From Arthrobacter sp. B1I2 (lineage in GTDB: Bacteria; Actinomycetota; Actinomycetes; Actinomycetales; Micrococcaceae): a stretch of 64,000 nucleotides of DNA. Positions 28,777-36,335 of this stretch are shown piece by piece (position 1 is the stretch's first letter; each line of letters begins with the position of its first letter). A model generated the notes under the pieces. It was not told where the DNA came from. It did not search any database and saw nothing but the letters and a program-made list of their open reading frames with translations. The position numbers and the translations under genes were made by a program. The stretch is from the NCBI RefSeq assembly GCF_030816485.1, contig NZ_JAUSYC010000001.1, positions 1,612,001-1,676,000 on the forward strand, given 5' to 3'.

Positions 28777-29032
28777 GAAAGTATTCGACAGTGATCCTGC
28801 AGGCCGCGCTGCCTCCGGGGCCAAGTCTGTCCGCCTGTTCCGGGATACCGAGGAACAAAACAACGTGGCCGTGCTCCTTGACTTCGACACCAAGGATGCT
28901 GCCAGCGGGTTTCTGAAGAAGCTCCGCAGCGACGTGTGGGACAACCCAGACCTGATAGGGCGACTGATGACCGCGGCGCCCTCAGCCAGGATCCTGGAGG
29001 AGACGGCCCGCGAGGGCCAGGGCGTGGCCTGA
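28724..29032 (+). CDS. Small alpha/beta-barrel (ABM-superfamily-like) hypothetical protein
   Basis: 102 residues with the pattern FTLQISYPVRDYEAFKKVFDSD, then SVRLFRDTEEQNNVAVLLDFD and a C-terminal RILEE strand, typical of ferredoxin-like dimeric barrel proteins of the ABM/DUF1330 group. The ribosome site AAGGAAAGGAACG directly precedes the ATGATG start. Catalytic role unknown. The upstream SRPBCC frame runs into it, which is probably secondary. Confidence 0.7.
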   Translation: MMFTLQISYPVRDYEAFKKVFDSDPAGRAASGAKSVRLFRDTEEQNNVAVLLDFDTKDAASGFLKKLRSDVWDNPDLIGRLMTAAPSARILEETAREGQGVA

Positions 29033-29065
29033 CCGCAGAACATCCGGTGGCCCGCCGTCTTCCGC

Positions 29066-29344
29066 CTACTCGAACCGAACGGCGTTCCACTCCAGGATCC
29101 GCGGATCGGCAAGCCCTTCTGTGACAAAGGGATCCTGGGCAATGAAGCGCTCGGCGTCCTCACGCGAGGCAAAAATCCCCATCGACCCACCAGCCGGGTC
29201 CGGTGTCTGGAACGGGCCAAGAGCAATGAGCCCACCGCCGGCAGCACGGAAGGCCTCGTAATAGGCCTTGTGGCGGGGGTAGACCTCGAGGAGCCGCGCA
29301 CGCTCGGTGCCCTCACGCACGTCATACAACACCACGAATTCCAT
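29066..29344 (-). CDS. YciI-family protein
   Basis: A 92-residue single-domain protein of the YCII family (ferredoxin-like fold). It has MEFVVLYDVREG, a conserved His in RHKAYYEAFRAAGG, then GPFQTPDPAGGSMGIFASREDAERFIAQDPFVTEGL with the family Asp-Pro-Phe signature, and a C-terminal WNAV strand. Some relatives act on chlorinated muconolactones, most are uncharacterised. It converges with the preceding gene. Confidence 0.88.
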   Translation of the reverse strand: MEFVVLYDVREGTERARLLEVYPRHKAYYEAFRAAGGGLIALGPFQTPDPAGGSMGIFASREDAERFIAQDPFVTEGLADPRILEWNAVRFE

Positions 29345-29536
29345 AGGCAGGATCCTACCCGCGGCCCATCAGCTGAGGCTCGGCAGAATCCTGCTTCGCC
29401 CTTAACCCACCCAGTTCACGCGCCGGCAACGTAAAAGCCGTGAACCGTTTTCCCGCGTCCAGCAGTCTTTTCACGCACCCTTCCGCCCGGCATTCCCAAA
29501 GCCGGGCGGACATCCCCGAGGTACCAGGAGTACTCC

Positions 29537-30403
29537 GTGTTCGTGAAAAGCGCCCTCGCCGCCGTCGCCGTCCTCACCACCCTGGCCGGGACAGCCGCAG
29601 CCCCCGCCCAAGCCCAAGCCAACGCACCCAAGCCGGCGCCCGTCGTCGTCGGCCAGCCCCTCGCCGGGACGCACGCCCATAACGACTATGAGCATGACCG
29701 TCCCCTGTATGACGCACTGGAGCACGGCTTCACCAGCGTGGAAGCGGACGTGTGGCTGGTGGACGGCGAGCTGCTGGTGGCGCATGACCTGGCCGACGCC
29801 AAGCAGGGCGTCACGCTCGAGAGCCTGTATCTCGACCCGCTCCAGGACCTCGTCCGCAGCCAGCCCGGCCACAGCGTCTACCCCAAGTGGGACGGCAGCC
29901 TGCAGCTACTGATCGACATCAAGAGCGACGGCGAGGCCACCTACGCCGCCATCGAGCAGGAGCTGTCCGAGTATCCGGACGTCATGAGCCGCTACACCAA
30001 CGGCACCGTCAAGGCCGGCCCTGTCACCGCCGTCATCAGTGGCAACCGCCCGCTGGCCACCATGCAGGCACAGACCAAGCGCTTCAGCTTCTACGATGGA
30101 CGCGCCGCCGACCTCACCTCCGGGCTGCCCGCGGCGCTGATGCCATTGGTCAGCGACAACTGGACCAAGCTCTTCACCTGGCAGGGCGTCGGACCGATGC
30201 CCGAAGCCGAGCGCACCAAGCTGCGCGCCTTCGTGGCCACCGCGCACGCCAACGGCTACCGCGTCCGCTTCTGGGCCACCCCGGACCAGCCCGGCGAGGA
30301 CCGTGACGCCGTCTGGACAGAACTCGCGGACGCTGGCGTAGACCACATCAACACCGACGACCTCGCCGGGCTCCAGCAGTTCCTCACCGCCCGCGCGGCC
30401 TAG
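29537..30403 (+). CDS. Secreted PI-PLC / glycerophosphodiester phosphodiesterase-like protein
   Basis: A 288-residue exported TIM-barrel phosphodiesterase candidate. The signal peptide is about residues 1-26 (AQAQA). The start of the barrel, GTHAHNDYEHDRPLYDALEHGFTSVEADVWLV, holds the catalytic His and the metal-binding Glu/Asp pair (EAD). VAHD supplies the second His, and KSD and FWATPDQPGEDRDAVW follow at the end of the barrel. GTG start at 29537 after AGGAG. It is followed 28 bp later by a secreted metallophosphoesterase, so the pair probably scavenges phosphate or polyol phosphates outside the cell. Substrate not determined. Confidence 0.82.
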   Translation: MFVKSALAAVAVLTTLAGTAAAPAQAQANAPKPAPVVVGQPLAGTHAHNDYEHDRPLYDALEHGFTSVEADVWLVDGELLVAHDLADAKQGVTLESLYLDPLQDLVRSQPGHSVYPKWDGSLQLLIDIKSDGEATYAAIEQELSEYPDVMSRYTNGTVKAGPVTAVISGNRPLATMQAQTKRFSFYDGRAADLTSGLPAALMPLVSDNWTKLFTWQGVGPMPEAERTKLRAFVATAHANGYRVRFWATPDQPGEDRDAVWTELADAGVDHINTDDLAGLQQFLTARAA

Positions 30404-30431
30404 GCACCCCAGCAGAAACAGGAACAAACCC

Positions 30432-31487
30432 ATGCCCTCAAAGACCTTGAAAACCACGACGGCGGCGCTCACCCTGGCGCTTTGCCTCCTTGCGTCGCAG
30501 CCCGCCTTCGCCGCAACAGCCCAGGCCGCGGACAGCACCAACGACAACCAGGCCTTCACCTTCGCCGCCATCGGCGACATTCCCTACGGGGCTGCCGAGA
30601 TCGCCAAGTTCCCGTCCCGCATCCAAGACCTCAACGCCGACAAGGACCTGAAGTTTGTAGCACACGTGGGCGATATCAAGAACGGCTCCTCCGTCTGTTC
30701 GGACGAGTACTTCTCCTACATCCGCTCCCAGTTCGACACCTTCACCCACCCGCTGGTCTACACTCCCGGCGACAACGAGTGGGTGGACTGCCACCGGACC
30801 AATAACGGTGCCTACAACCCCCTGGAACGCTTGGACAAGATCAGGGAGGTCTTCTTCGACGAGCCGGGCAAGACACTCGGCGCCAGCATGCCGGTGAAGT
30901 CGCAGAAGGAGCTGGGCCTGCCCGAGGACGTCCGCTTCACCAGGAACCGGGTGGCCTTCTCAGTCCTGAACGTGCAGGGCAGCAACAACTCCCTCCTGCC
31001 GTGGACGGGCCTGGGCGAAACGGCGCCCACGCCGGAGCAGCTGGCCGAGGTGGAGCATCGGACGGATGCCGTTGTCGCCCAGATCCGCCAGACGTTCGCT
31101 GATGCCAGGCGCAGCAATGACCGCGCCGTAGTGCTCGTGCAGCAGGCGGACATGTTCGATCCGTCCCTGCTGGCCGCCGCCACCGCCGACCCGGAGACCG
31201 TGTCCGGCTTCCGTGAGATCGTCCAGGCAATCGTGGACGAAACGAACAACTTTGACGCCCCGGCCTACCTGGTCAACGGCGACAGCCACGTCTTCGCCGA
31301 GAACCAGCCCCTCGCAAAAGGCTCACCCTGGCTGAACATCTACGGTTCGCCGGCCGCGGACAACCTGCAGCGCGTCACCGTGGACGGCGCCAACAACGCC
31401 GTCGACTACGTCCGATTTAGGGTCGCCGGCAACAGCGCCAAAGGTACGGGCGTGTTGAGCTGGGAAAAGGTCCCCTTCAGCCAGTAA
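30432..31487 (+). CDS. Secreted calcineurin-like metallophosphoesterase
   Basis: A 351-residue exported phosphoesterase. The signal peptide is about residues 1-34 (LALCLLASQPAFAATAQA). The metal-binding motifs appear in order: GDIPYG (about residue 48), HVGDIKNG (GDxxxG) and PGDNEW (GDNE), with a distal GDSHVF replacing the more usual GHxH motif. It should hydrolyse phosphomonoesters or diesters with two metal ions. Probably co-transcribed with the phosphodiesterase gene 28 bp upstream. Confidence 0.82.
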   Translation: MPSKTLKTTTAALTLALCLLASQPAFAATAQAADSTNDNQAFTFAAIGDIPYGAAEIAKFPSRIQDLNADKDLKFVAHVGDIKNGSSVCSDEYFSYIRSQFDTFTHPLVYTPGDNEWVDCHRTNNGAYNPLERLDKIREVFFDEPGKTLGASMPVKSQKELGLPEDVRFTRNRVAFSVLNVQGSNNSLLPWTGLGETAPTPEQLAEVEHRTDAVVAQIRQTFADARRSNDRAVVLVQQADMFDPSLLAAATADPETVSGFREIVQAIVDETNNFDAPAYLVNGDSHVFAENQPLAKGSPWLNIYGSPAADNLQRVTVDGANNAVDYVRFRVAGNSAKGTGVLSWEKVPFSQ

Positions 31488-31635
31488 GCACCAGTCAACG
31501 ACGTCCTGGACGCGTAAGGGAGTCCCTGCTGAAACGGGTTCTGGCAGGCCCCCTTGTGCATCCGCCGCAATGACCCGCAACCCGTTGGGGGTGTCTGTTG
31601 GACACTGCCACGGGGCAGCCAGGCTGCGTAGCGTG

Positions 31636-32586
31636 ATGAGGGTGGACAGAAAAAATGACATCCGTGAGTTCCTCTTCTCGCGCCGCGGGAAGATCAGCCC
31701 GGAACAGGCCGGACTCCCCAGTTACGGGGAGCTGCGCCGGGTGCCGGGGCTCCGCCGCGAGGAAGTGGCACAGCTCGCCGGAGTGAGCACCGACTACTAC
31801 ACCCGGCTGGAACGCGGCAGCCTCCGGGGAGTCTCAGACTCAGTGCTGGAAGCGGTCGCCTCGGCCCTAAAACTGGACGAGGCGGAGCGGGCCCACCTGA
31901 TGGACCTGGCCCGGACGGCCAATGCAACCAGACGCCGGACGCCCGGCCGGCCGCCGCAGCAGCGGGTTCGCCCCGGGGTGCTGCGGCTCCTGGACGGGAT
32001 GACCGGCGTCGCCGCTCTGGTACAGAACGGCCACTCGGACGTCCTCGCCGCCAACCTGCTGGGCCGGGCACTGTACGCCGACGTGTTCAACTCCGAAGTG
32101 TCGTCCGGCCCGGAAGTGCCGGGCATGCTGCCGAACCAGGCGCGCTACCTCTTCCTCGACCCGGGAGCCGCGGACCTTTACCCGGACTGGAACGCGGTGG
32201 CGGCCACCACGGTGGCCATGCTGCGCTCGGAATCGGGCCGAAACCCGCATGATCGGCTGCTGAACGAACTGGTGGGGGAGCTCACCACCCGCAGTGGGCT
32301 GTTCGCCGCGCTCTGGGCCGGGCACGACGTGCGGATCCACACCACCGGAACCAAGCGCTTCCATCACCCGGTCGCCGGGGACCTGTCCCTGCAGTTCGAG
32401 ACGCTGCATCTGCCCGGCGACCATGGACAGACTCTGTTCACCTTCACGGCAGAGCCCGGCTCGGCCTCAGAAACCGGGCTTGCGTTCCTCGCCAGCTGGG
32501 CGTCATCGCCATCCTCCATCCAGGCACGCGCCACGGCGCCTGCAGAAAAACCCATCACCCGAAAGACAGAACAACCCCATGACTGA
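31636..32586 (+). CDS. XRE-family transcriptional regulator with MmyB-like ligand domain
   Basis: 316 residues. The N-terminal helix-turn-helix (about 8-80) contains LRREEVAQLAGVSTDYYTRLERGSLRGVSDSVL, the hallmark of this family, and the rest is an MmyB-like PAS/ligand domain (VLAANLLGRALYADVF, HPVAGDLSLQFETLHLPGD). Such genes usually control the oxidoreductase beside them; here the SDR gene overlaps by 8 bp. ATG 31636 begins MRVDRKNDIREFL as in relatives; longer and shorter starts exist in frame. The C-terminal 30 residues after FTAEPG are extended by Ser/Ala/Pro-rich sequence. Confidence 0.9.
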   Translation: MRVDRKNDIREFLFSRRGKISPEQAGLPSYGELRRVPGLRREEVAQLAGVSTDYYTRLERGSLRGVSDSVLEAVASALKLDEAERAHLMDLARTANATRRRTPGRPPQQRVRPGVLRLLDGMTGVAALVQNGHSDVLAANLLGRALYADVFNSEVSSGPEVPGMLPNQARYLFLDPGAADLYPDWNAVAATTVAMLRSESGRNPHDRLLNELVGELTTRSGLFAALWAGHDVRIHTTGTKRFHHPVAGDLSLQFETLHLPGDHGQTLFTFTAEPGSASETGLAFLASWASSPSSIQARATAPAEKPITRKTEQPHD

Positions 32587-33460
32587 ACAGATCCTTCCCA
32601 CGAATCCAAACAACAGCAGGACCGGCAAAAAGGTCTGGTTCATCACCGGCGCCGGCCGCGGCCTGGGAACCGACATCGCCAAGGCTGCCCTGGCGGCCGG
32701 GCACGCCGTCGTCGCCACCGGCCGCAACCCCGAAAAGGTGGCACAGGCCGTCGGCGACCACGAGGATCTCCTCACCGTGCAACTTGACGTCACCAATCCC
32801 ACCGACGCGGCTGCCGCCATCCAGGCCGCAGTGGACCGGTTCGGCGGGATCGACGTACTAGTGAACAACGCAGGAAACTTCTACGCCGGCTTCTTCGAGG
32901 AAATCAGCCCGCAGGACTTCCGGACCCAGATCGAAACAACCATGTTCGGGTCCATGAACGTCACCCGCGCGGCCCTGCCAGTCCTGCGCGCCCAGCGTTC
33001 CGGCCTGCTGGTCACCGTTTCCTCGACTGCCGGCATCGCAGGCGGCGAGTTCCTCACCGCTTACGCTGCGTCCAAGTTCGGCGTGGAGGGCTGGGCTGAG
33101 TCCCTGGCCCCTGAGATCGCGCCGTTCGGAATCCGTTCCATCATCGTCGAACCGGGTTTCTTTCGCACCGAACTGTTGACACCCGAATCCACCAGTTACG
33201 CGAATTCCACTATTGAGGACTACGCGGAACGTACGGAGCAGACGGTCAAAGCATGGAAGGGCATGGACGGCCAGCAGGGCGGTGACCCGGCCAAACTGGC
33301 CGACGCGCTGATCCAGCTGGCAGAGCTGGCCGAGCCGCCGTTGAGGTTCGCCGCCGGAGCCGACGCCGTGGGAACCTTCGAGACGCGGGCCAAGCTGCTT
33401 CAAGAGCAGGCGGACGCCCACCGCGAACTCTCGAGCAACCTCGCCTTCAGCGATTCCTGA
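32579..33460 (+). CDS. Short-chain dehydrogenase/reductase
   Basis: A 293-residue classical SDR. NAD(P)-binding TGAGRGLG near residue 24, NNAG near 97, catalytic Ser in VSSTAG, and Tyr-x3-Lys in YAASKFG, followed by PGFFRTEL. Arg in ATGRNPEK after strand 2 suggests NADP preference. The ATG at 32579 overlaps the regulator stop, so both genes are co-translated and the regulator probably controls it. Substrate unknown; such pairs are common in actinobacteria and respond to small electrophiles or aromatic compounds. Confidence 0.93.
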   Translation: MTEQILPTNPNNSRTGKKVWFITGAGRGLGTDIAKAALAAGHAVVATGRNPEKVAQAVGDHEDLLTVQLDVTNPTDAAAAIQAAVDRFGGIDVLVNNAGNFYAGFFEEISPQDFRTQIETTMFGSMNVTRAALPVLRAQRSGLLVTVSSTAGIAGGEFLTAYAASKFGVEGWAESLAPEIAPFGIRSIIVEPGFFRTELLTPESTSYANSTIEDYAERTEQTVKAWKGMDGQQGGDPAKLADALIQLAELAEPPLRFAAGADAVGTFETRAKLLQEQADAHRELSSNLAFSDS

Positions 33461-33467
33461 CAAACAG

Positions 33468-33506
33468 AAGCGGACGACGGCGGTGCCCACGCGCCGTCGT
33501 CCGCTT
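33468..33506. terminator. Bidirectional terminator hairpin
   Basis: Arms AAGCGGACGACGGCG (33468-33482) and CGCCGTCGTCCGCTT (33492-33506), perfect 15 bp, followed by a T-rich stretch (TTCTTT). It lies between the SDR gene and the convergent GNAT gene. Confidence 0.88.
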
Positions 33507-33528
33507 TCTTTTGAGCTGGGCAGGTCCG

Positions 33529-34005
33529 TTAAGAGAGGCGAAGCTCCATGAAGACGCTGTTGGGGTCCAGGACGTAGTCGGCGAACGGCGGGCATTCGGT
33601 AAATCCGTGGCGGGCGTACAGGCGGCGGGCGGGGGCGAAGTAGTCCTCGGTTCCCGTCTCAAGGTAGACGTGCTCAAGGTTCCGGTTCCGGGCGTCGTCG
33701 AGGATATGCCGGAGCATGAGGGTCGCCACGCCGCGTCCGCGCGCGGTTGCCGTGGTACGCATGGACTTGATCTCGCCGTGCACTGCCGCCCCGGTCGGAG
33801 AATCCAGGAGCTTTAGCGCCCCACACTCCAGCAGGCTGCCGTCCTCGCGCGCCGTCCAGAGCGAGATCGACGGTGCGCACAGCGCCGAGTGGTCCAGGGC
33901 ATGGACGCTTCCAGCCGGCGAAGTGGCGAACATGTCCGCCAGGTGCTCGCTCAGGAGGCGGTGGACGTCGTCACGGGTGGGGGTGTCCCGGTCTATGGAA
34001 ATCAT
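33529..34005 (-). CDS. GNAT-family N-acetyltransferase
   Basis: 158 residues starting MISIDRDTPTRDDVHRLL. The fold includes LLECGALKLL, GEIKSMRTTATARGRGVATLMLRHIL (acetyl-CoA loop R-G-R-G-V-A) and the C-terminal YLETGTEDYFAPARRLYARHGF. This ETG..ARxLYxRxGF pattern is seen in acetyltransferases acting on small molecules such as amino acids. The frame is open further upstream to 34203, but the ATG at 34005 is the sensible start. Confidence 0.85.
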   Translation of the reverse strand: MISIDRDTPTRDDVHRLLSEHLADMFATSPAGSVHALDHSALCAPSISLWTAREDGSLLECGALKLLDSPTGAAVHGEIKSMRTTATARGRGVATLMLRHILDDARNRNLEHVYLETGTEDYFAPARRLYARHGFTECPPFADYVLDPNSVFMELRLS

Positions 34006-34088
34006 CGCTTCAAATTTACCCGTTGCGTACGGGAAACCGGTGTGCCATGATTCCCGTGATCGTGACCCAAGCAGAGGAGGTGAGACCC

Positions 34089-34148
34089 ATGAATGCAGTA
34101 TCCGTAATGGGTGCTCCCTTGCAGTCCACGGTCGCGCGGCTGAACTAG
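34089..34148 (+). CDS. 19-residue putative leader peptide
   Basis: ATG 34089 is preceded by a near-perfect ribosome site (AGGAGGTGA at 34075-34083). The product is MNAVSVMGAPLQSTVARLN and stops 45 bp before the patatin gene. The strong initiation signal for such a short frame suggests a translated leader or a coupling peptide. It does not resemble known amino-acid attenuators (no codon run). Confidence 0.4.
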   Translation: MNAVSVMGAPLQSTVARLN

Positions 34149-34193
34149 TCGCCCCGGGAGCGCCGAACAGGCTATTCGCGAAAGGCGACTCCC

Positions 34194-35102
34194 ATGAACA
34201 CAACCCCTTTTACAACTCCCCACGCCACGAATGCCTCCGGGCGGGCACTGGTCCTCGGTGGCGGCGGATCAACAGGCAACGCGTGGCTGATCGGCGTCCT
34301 CGCCGGGCTGGCCGCCGGCGGCTTGGACGTGACTGACGCTGACCTGGTCATCGGCACCTCGGCCGGATCCACGGCCGCGGCGCAGATCGCCGGCGCAGCG
34401 CCCGCCGAACTGTATGCCGCCGTCCTCGACGCGCCTCAGCGGACTGCTCCGCCAGGATCCGGCGGCGGACCAGCTCCCGCCAGGCCCGTGGCTGACCACC
34501 TGGCACGGACGGGAAGGATCATCGCAGCCGCCACGGACGCGGCTGACATGCGCCGCAGGATGGGTGCCATGGCACTGGAGCTGGCTGCCGCGCACGACGG
34601 TTCCGCCCGGTGGCGCCAGACCGTGGCCGCGCGGCTGCCCACGCCAGACTGGCCGCAACACACCCTGCTCATCACGGCGGTCGATGCCCGTACCGGAGAA
34701 CCGGCGGTGTTTGACGGCACCAGCGGCGTCGAGCTGGTGGACGCCGTGGCCGCCAGCTGTGCCAGCGGTTTCGCCTACGCGATCGGGGACAGTCGCTTTA
34801 TCGACGGCGGCTACCGTCGCAACGAGAACGCCGACCTCGCAGCCGGGTTCGGGCGCGTCCTGGTGCTCTCGCCCTTCGGCGGCAGGGCGCGCATGCCACT
34901 GGAGTGGGGCATGCAGCTCGCCGCGCAGGTGGACGAGCTTCGTGCAGCGGGGAGCGGGGTGGAAACGATCTGCCCGGACAGTGGCTCCGAGCACTTGTTC
35001 GGTGCCAACGCAATGGATCTGTCACTGCGCCCGGCGGCCGCCCGGGCGGGTTTCAGCCAAGGTGAGGCGCTTGCAGGGGAGCTCGCCAACTTCTGGCGCT
35101 GA
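34194..35102 (+). CDS. Patatin-like phospholipase/acyl hydrolase
   Basis: 302 residues with a Ser-Asp dyad. The oxyanion loop is GGGGSTG at about 21-27, the nucleophile is in GTSAGS and the dyad Asp lies in FIDGGYRRNENADLA. No signal peptide, so it acts in the cytoplasm or at the inner membrane face. Substrates may be phospholipids or acylglycerols. A second reading frame across the gene is open, but only this one has the motifs. It follows a tiny leader frame. Confidence 0.9.
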   Translation: MNTTPFTTPHATNASGRALVLGGGGSTGNAWLIGVLAGLAAGGLDVTDADLVIGTSAGSTAAAQIAGAAPAELYAAVLDAPQRTAPPGSGGGPAPARPVADHLARTGRIIAAATDAADMRRRMGAMALELAAAHDGSARWRQTVAARLPTPDWPQHTLLITAVDARTGEPAVFDGTSGVELVDAVAASCASGFAYAIGDSRFIDGGYRRNENADLAAGFGRVLVLSPFGGRARMPLEWGMQLAAQVDELRAAGSGVETICPDSGSEHLFGANAMDLSLRPAAARAGFSQGEALAGELANFWR

Positions 35103-35250
35103 TGCGTTGTCAGCCCCGAAAAACGGCCACGTCATAACCCCGCCCCAGGGCAGACGGAGAGGGCCTCATAAGGGGAAATTGGAGGGCTGGCCAAAAAAAT
35201 AAAAGGGCGTAGGGTGGCGGTTAACGCAGGCAAAGAGAGGCGTGATTCCG

Positions 35251-35385
35251 ATGTCCGGAAAGTCCCCCAAAGGTGATGCCGCCAAGAAAGTCGGCAAGTC
35301 AATCCTTGAAAAACGGGCCGAAAAGAAAGCAAAGCATGAAAGCGGTGTACTCAACGTCGTAAAGCCGCGCAAAAACCAGCGCTGA
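35251..35385 (+). CDS. Small basic hypothetical protein (44 aa)
   Basis: MSGKSPKGDAAKKVGKSILE then KRAEKKAKHESGV and PRKNQR: 44 residues, more than a quarter Lys or Arg, no hydrophobic segment. Short Lys-rich proteins with an MSGKSP-type start are, from memory, common in Arthrobacter. It may bind nucleic acid; function unknown. A hairpin follows at 35455. Confidence 0.6.
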   Translation: MSGKSPKGDAAKKVGKSILEKRAEKKAKHESGVLNVVKPRKNQR

Positions 35386-35454
35386 CCAGGCCAGCGGGCG
35401 TCCGGAACTCCTAGCCCGGCCGCCCGCCGCCTGCGGGAAAAACTTCAGAGGCGG

Positions 35455-35482
35455 ACGACGGCGGGTGCCCGCCCGCCGTCGT
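35455..35482. terminator. Terminator hairpin between convergent genes
   Basis: Arms ACGACGGCGGG (35455-35465) and CCCGCCGTCGT (35472-35482). Another member of the CGGACGACGGCGGG hairpin family, between the 44-aa gene and the DUF427 gene. Confidence 0.75.
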
Positions 35483-35498
35483 GCGCGTCACCCGCCTG

Positions 35499-35783
35499 CT
35501 AGGCCTCGACGGTGACGCCGCGCCAGAACGCGATTCGGTTCTCGATGTGCTTGGCCCGGTCCTTGGGTTCCGGATAGAACCAGGCCGCGGCGTCGTTGAC
35601 CTCGCCGTCCACTTCGAGCGTGTGGTAGCTGGCCTGCCCCTTCCATGGGCAGAACGTGCTCTTGTCGCTGTCCCGCAGGTACGCGGCGTTGACGGCTTCG
35701 CGCGGGAAGTAGTGGTTGCCCTCCACTACCACGGTGTCCGCGGATTCAGCGATGACTTTTCCGTTCCAGATAGCCCTGGCCAT
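35499..35783 (-). CDS. DUF427 domain-containing protein
   Basis: A 94-residue single-domain protein of the DUF427 family. The typical line is ARAIWNGKVIAESADTVVVEGNHYFP, then STFCPWKGQASYHTLEVDGEVNDAAAWFYPEP and HIENRIAFWRGVTVEA. The conserved CPWKG and WFYPEP segments form the beta-tent fold core. Biochemical role unknown. ATG 35783 with MARAIWNG is the family start. Confidence 0.93.
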   Translation of the reverse strand: MARAIWNGKVIAESADTVVVEGNHYFPREAVNAAYLRDSDKSTFCPWKGQASYHTLEVDGEVNDAAAWFYPEPKDRAKHIENRIAFWRGVTVEA

Positions 35784-35864
35784 GAGGTTCCCTTCCGTCG
35801 CATGCAGTACGTGTCGTACGGATGCCAACGGCTTGGAAGGCGGGCTTGTTCCCCGGCGGCCGCG

Positions 35865-36224
35865 TTAGGGCGGGCTCTTGTCGATGACGCAGAACCGGTT
35901 ACCGTCCGGATCCTCCAGGACCACGAAGTCCGGGTCGTCCGGGTACATGTCCCAGTCCACGCGCTTGGCACCGAGCGAAACCAGCCGCTCCACCTCCGCG
36001 CCCTGGTCATCCGCATACAGATCCAAGTGGATCCGCGGGTACGCCTGGACGGGCGTCTCGCTGAGCATGAGGGACAGCTCCGAGCCAGGGCCCGACGCCG
36101 GCGTGAGGGTCACCCACGTGTCGTCGCCGGGTTCCCGGGGGACATACCCGATGGCTTCATGCCAGAACTTGGTGGCGGCGGCAACGTCGTTGACGCCAAG
36201 GACAATGGTGCCGATGGTCAACAT
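35865..36224 (-). CDS. VOC-family (glyoxalase/bleomycin-resistance-like) protein
   Basis: A 119-residue protein with paired beta-alpha-beta-beta-beta modules: LTIGTIVLGVNDVAAATKFWHEAIGYV, then RIHLDLYADDQGAEVERLVSLGA and FVVLEDPDGNRFCVID. Metal ligands expected in glyoxalase-like enzymes are His in IHLDL and Glu in VLEDPDGN. Function may be lyase, dioxygenase or binding; not decidable. It faces the pectin operon terminator. Confidence 0.88.
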   Translation of the reverse strand: MLTIGTIVLGVNDVAAATKFWHEAIGYVPREPGDDTWVTLTPASGPGSELSLMLSETPVQAYPRIHLDLYADDQGAEVERLVSLGAKRVDWDMYPDDPDFVVLEDPDGNRFCVIDKSPP

Positions 36225-36286
36225 CCGCCCAGCCTAAACCGGATCCACCGGGCCCGGAAGGGATCCTGCGCAGGAAATCGCGGCGC

Positions 36287-36325
36287 AGCGAGTGCCCGGC
36301 TCCACTGCGGAACCGGGCACTCGCT
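36287..36325 (-). terminator. Terminator of the pectin operon
   Basis: Perfect 13-bp arms AGCGAGTGCCCGG (36287-36299) and CCGGGCACTCGCT (36313-36325), located 10 bp past the end of the esterase gene on the minus strand. Confidence 0.75.
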
Positions 36326-36335
36326 GTGGAAGCAG

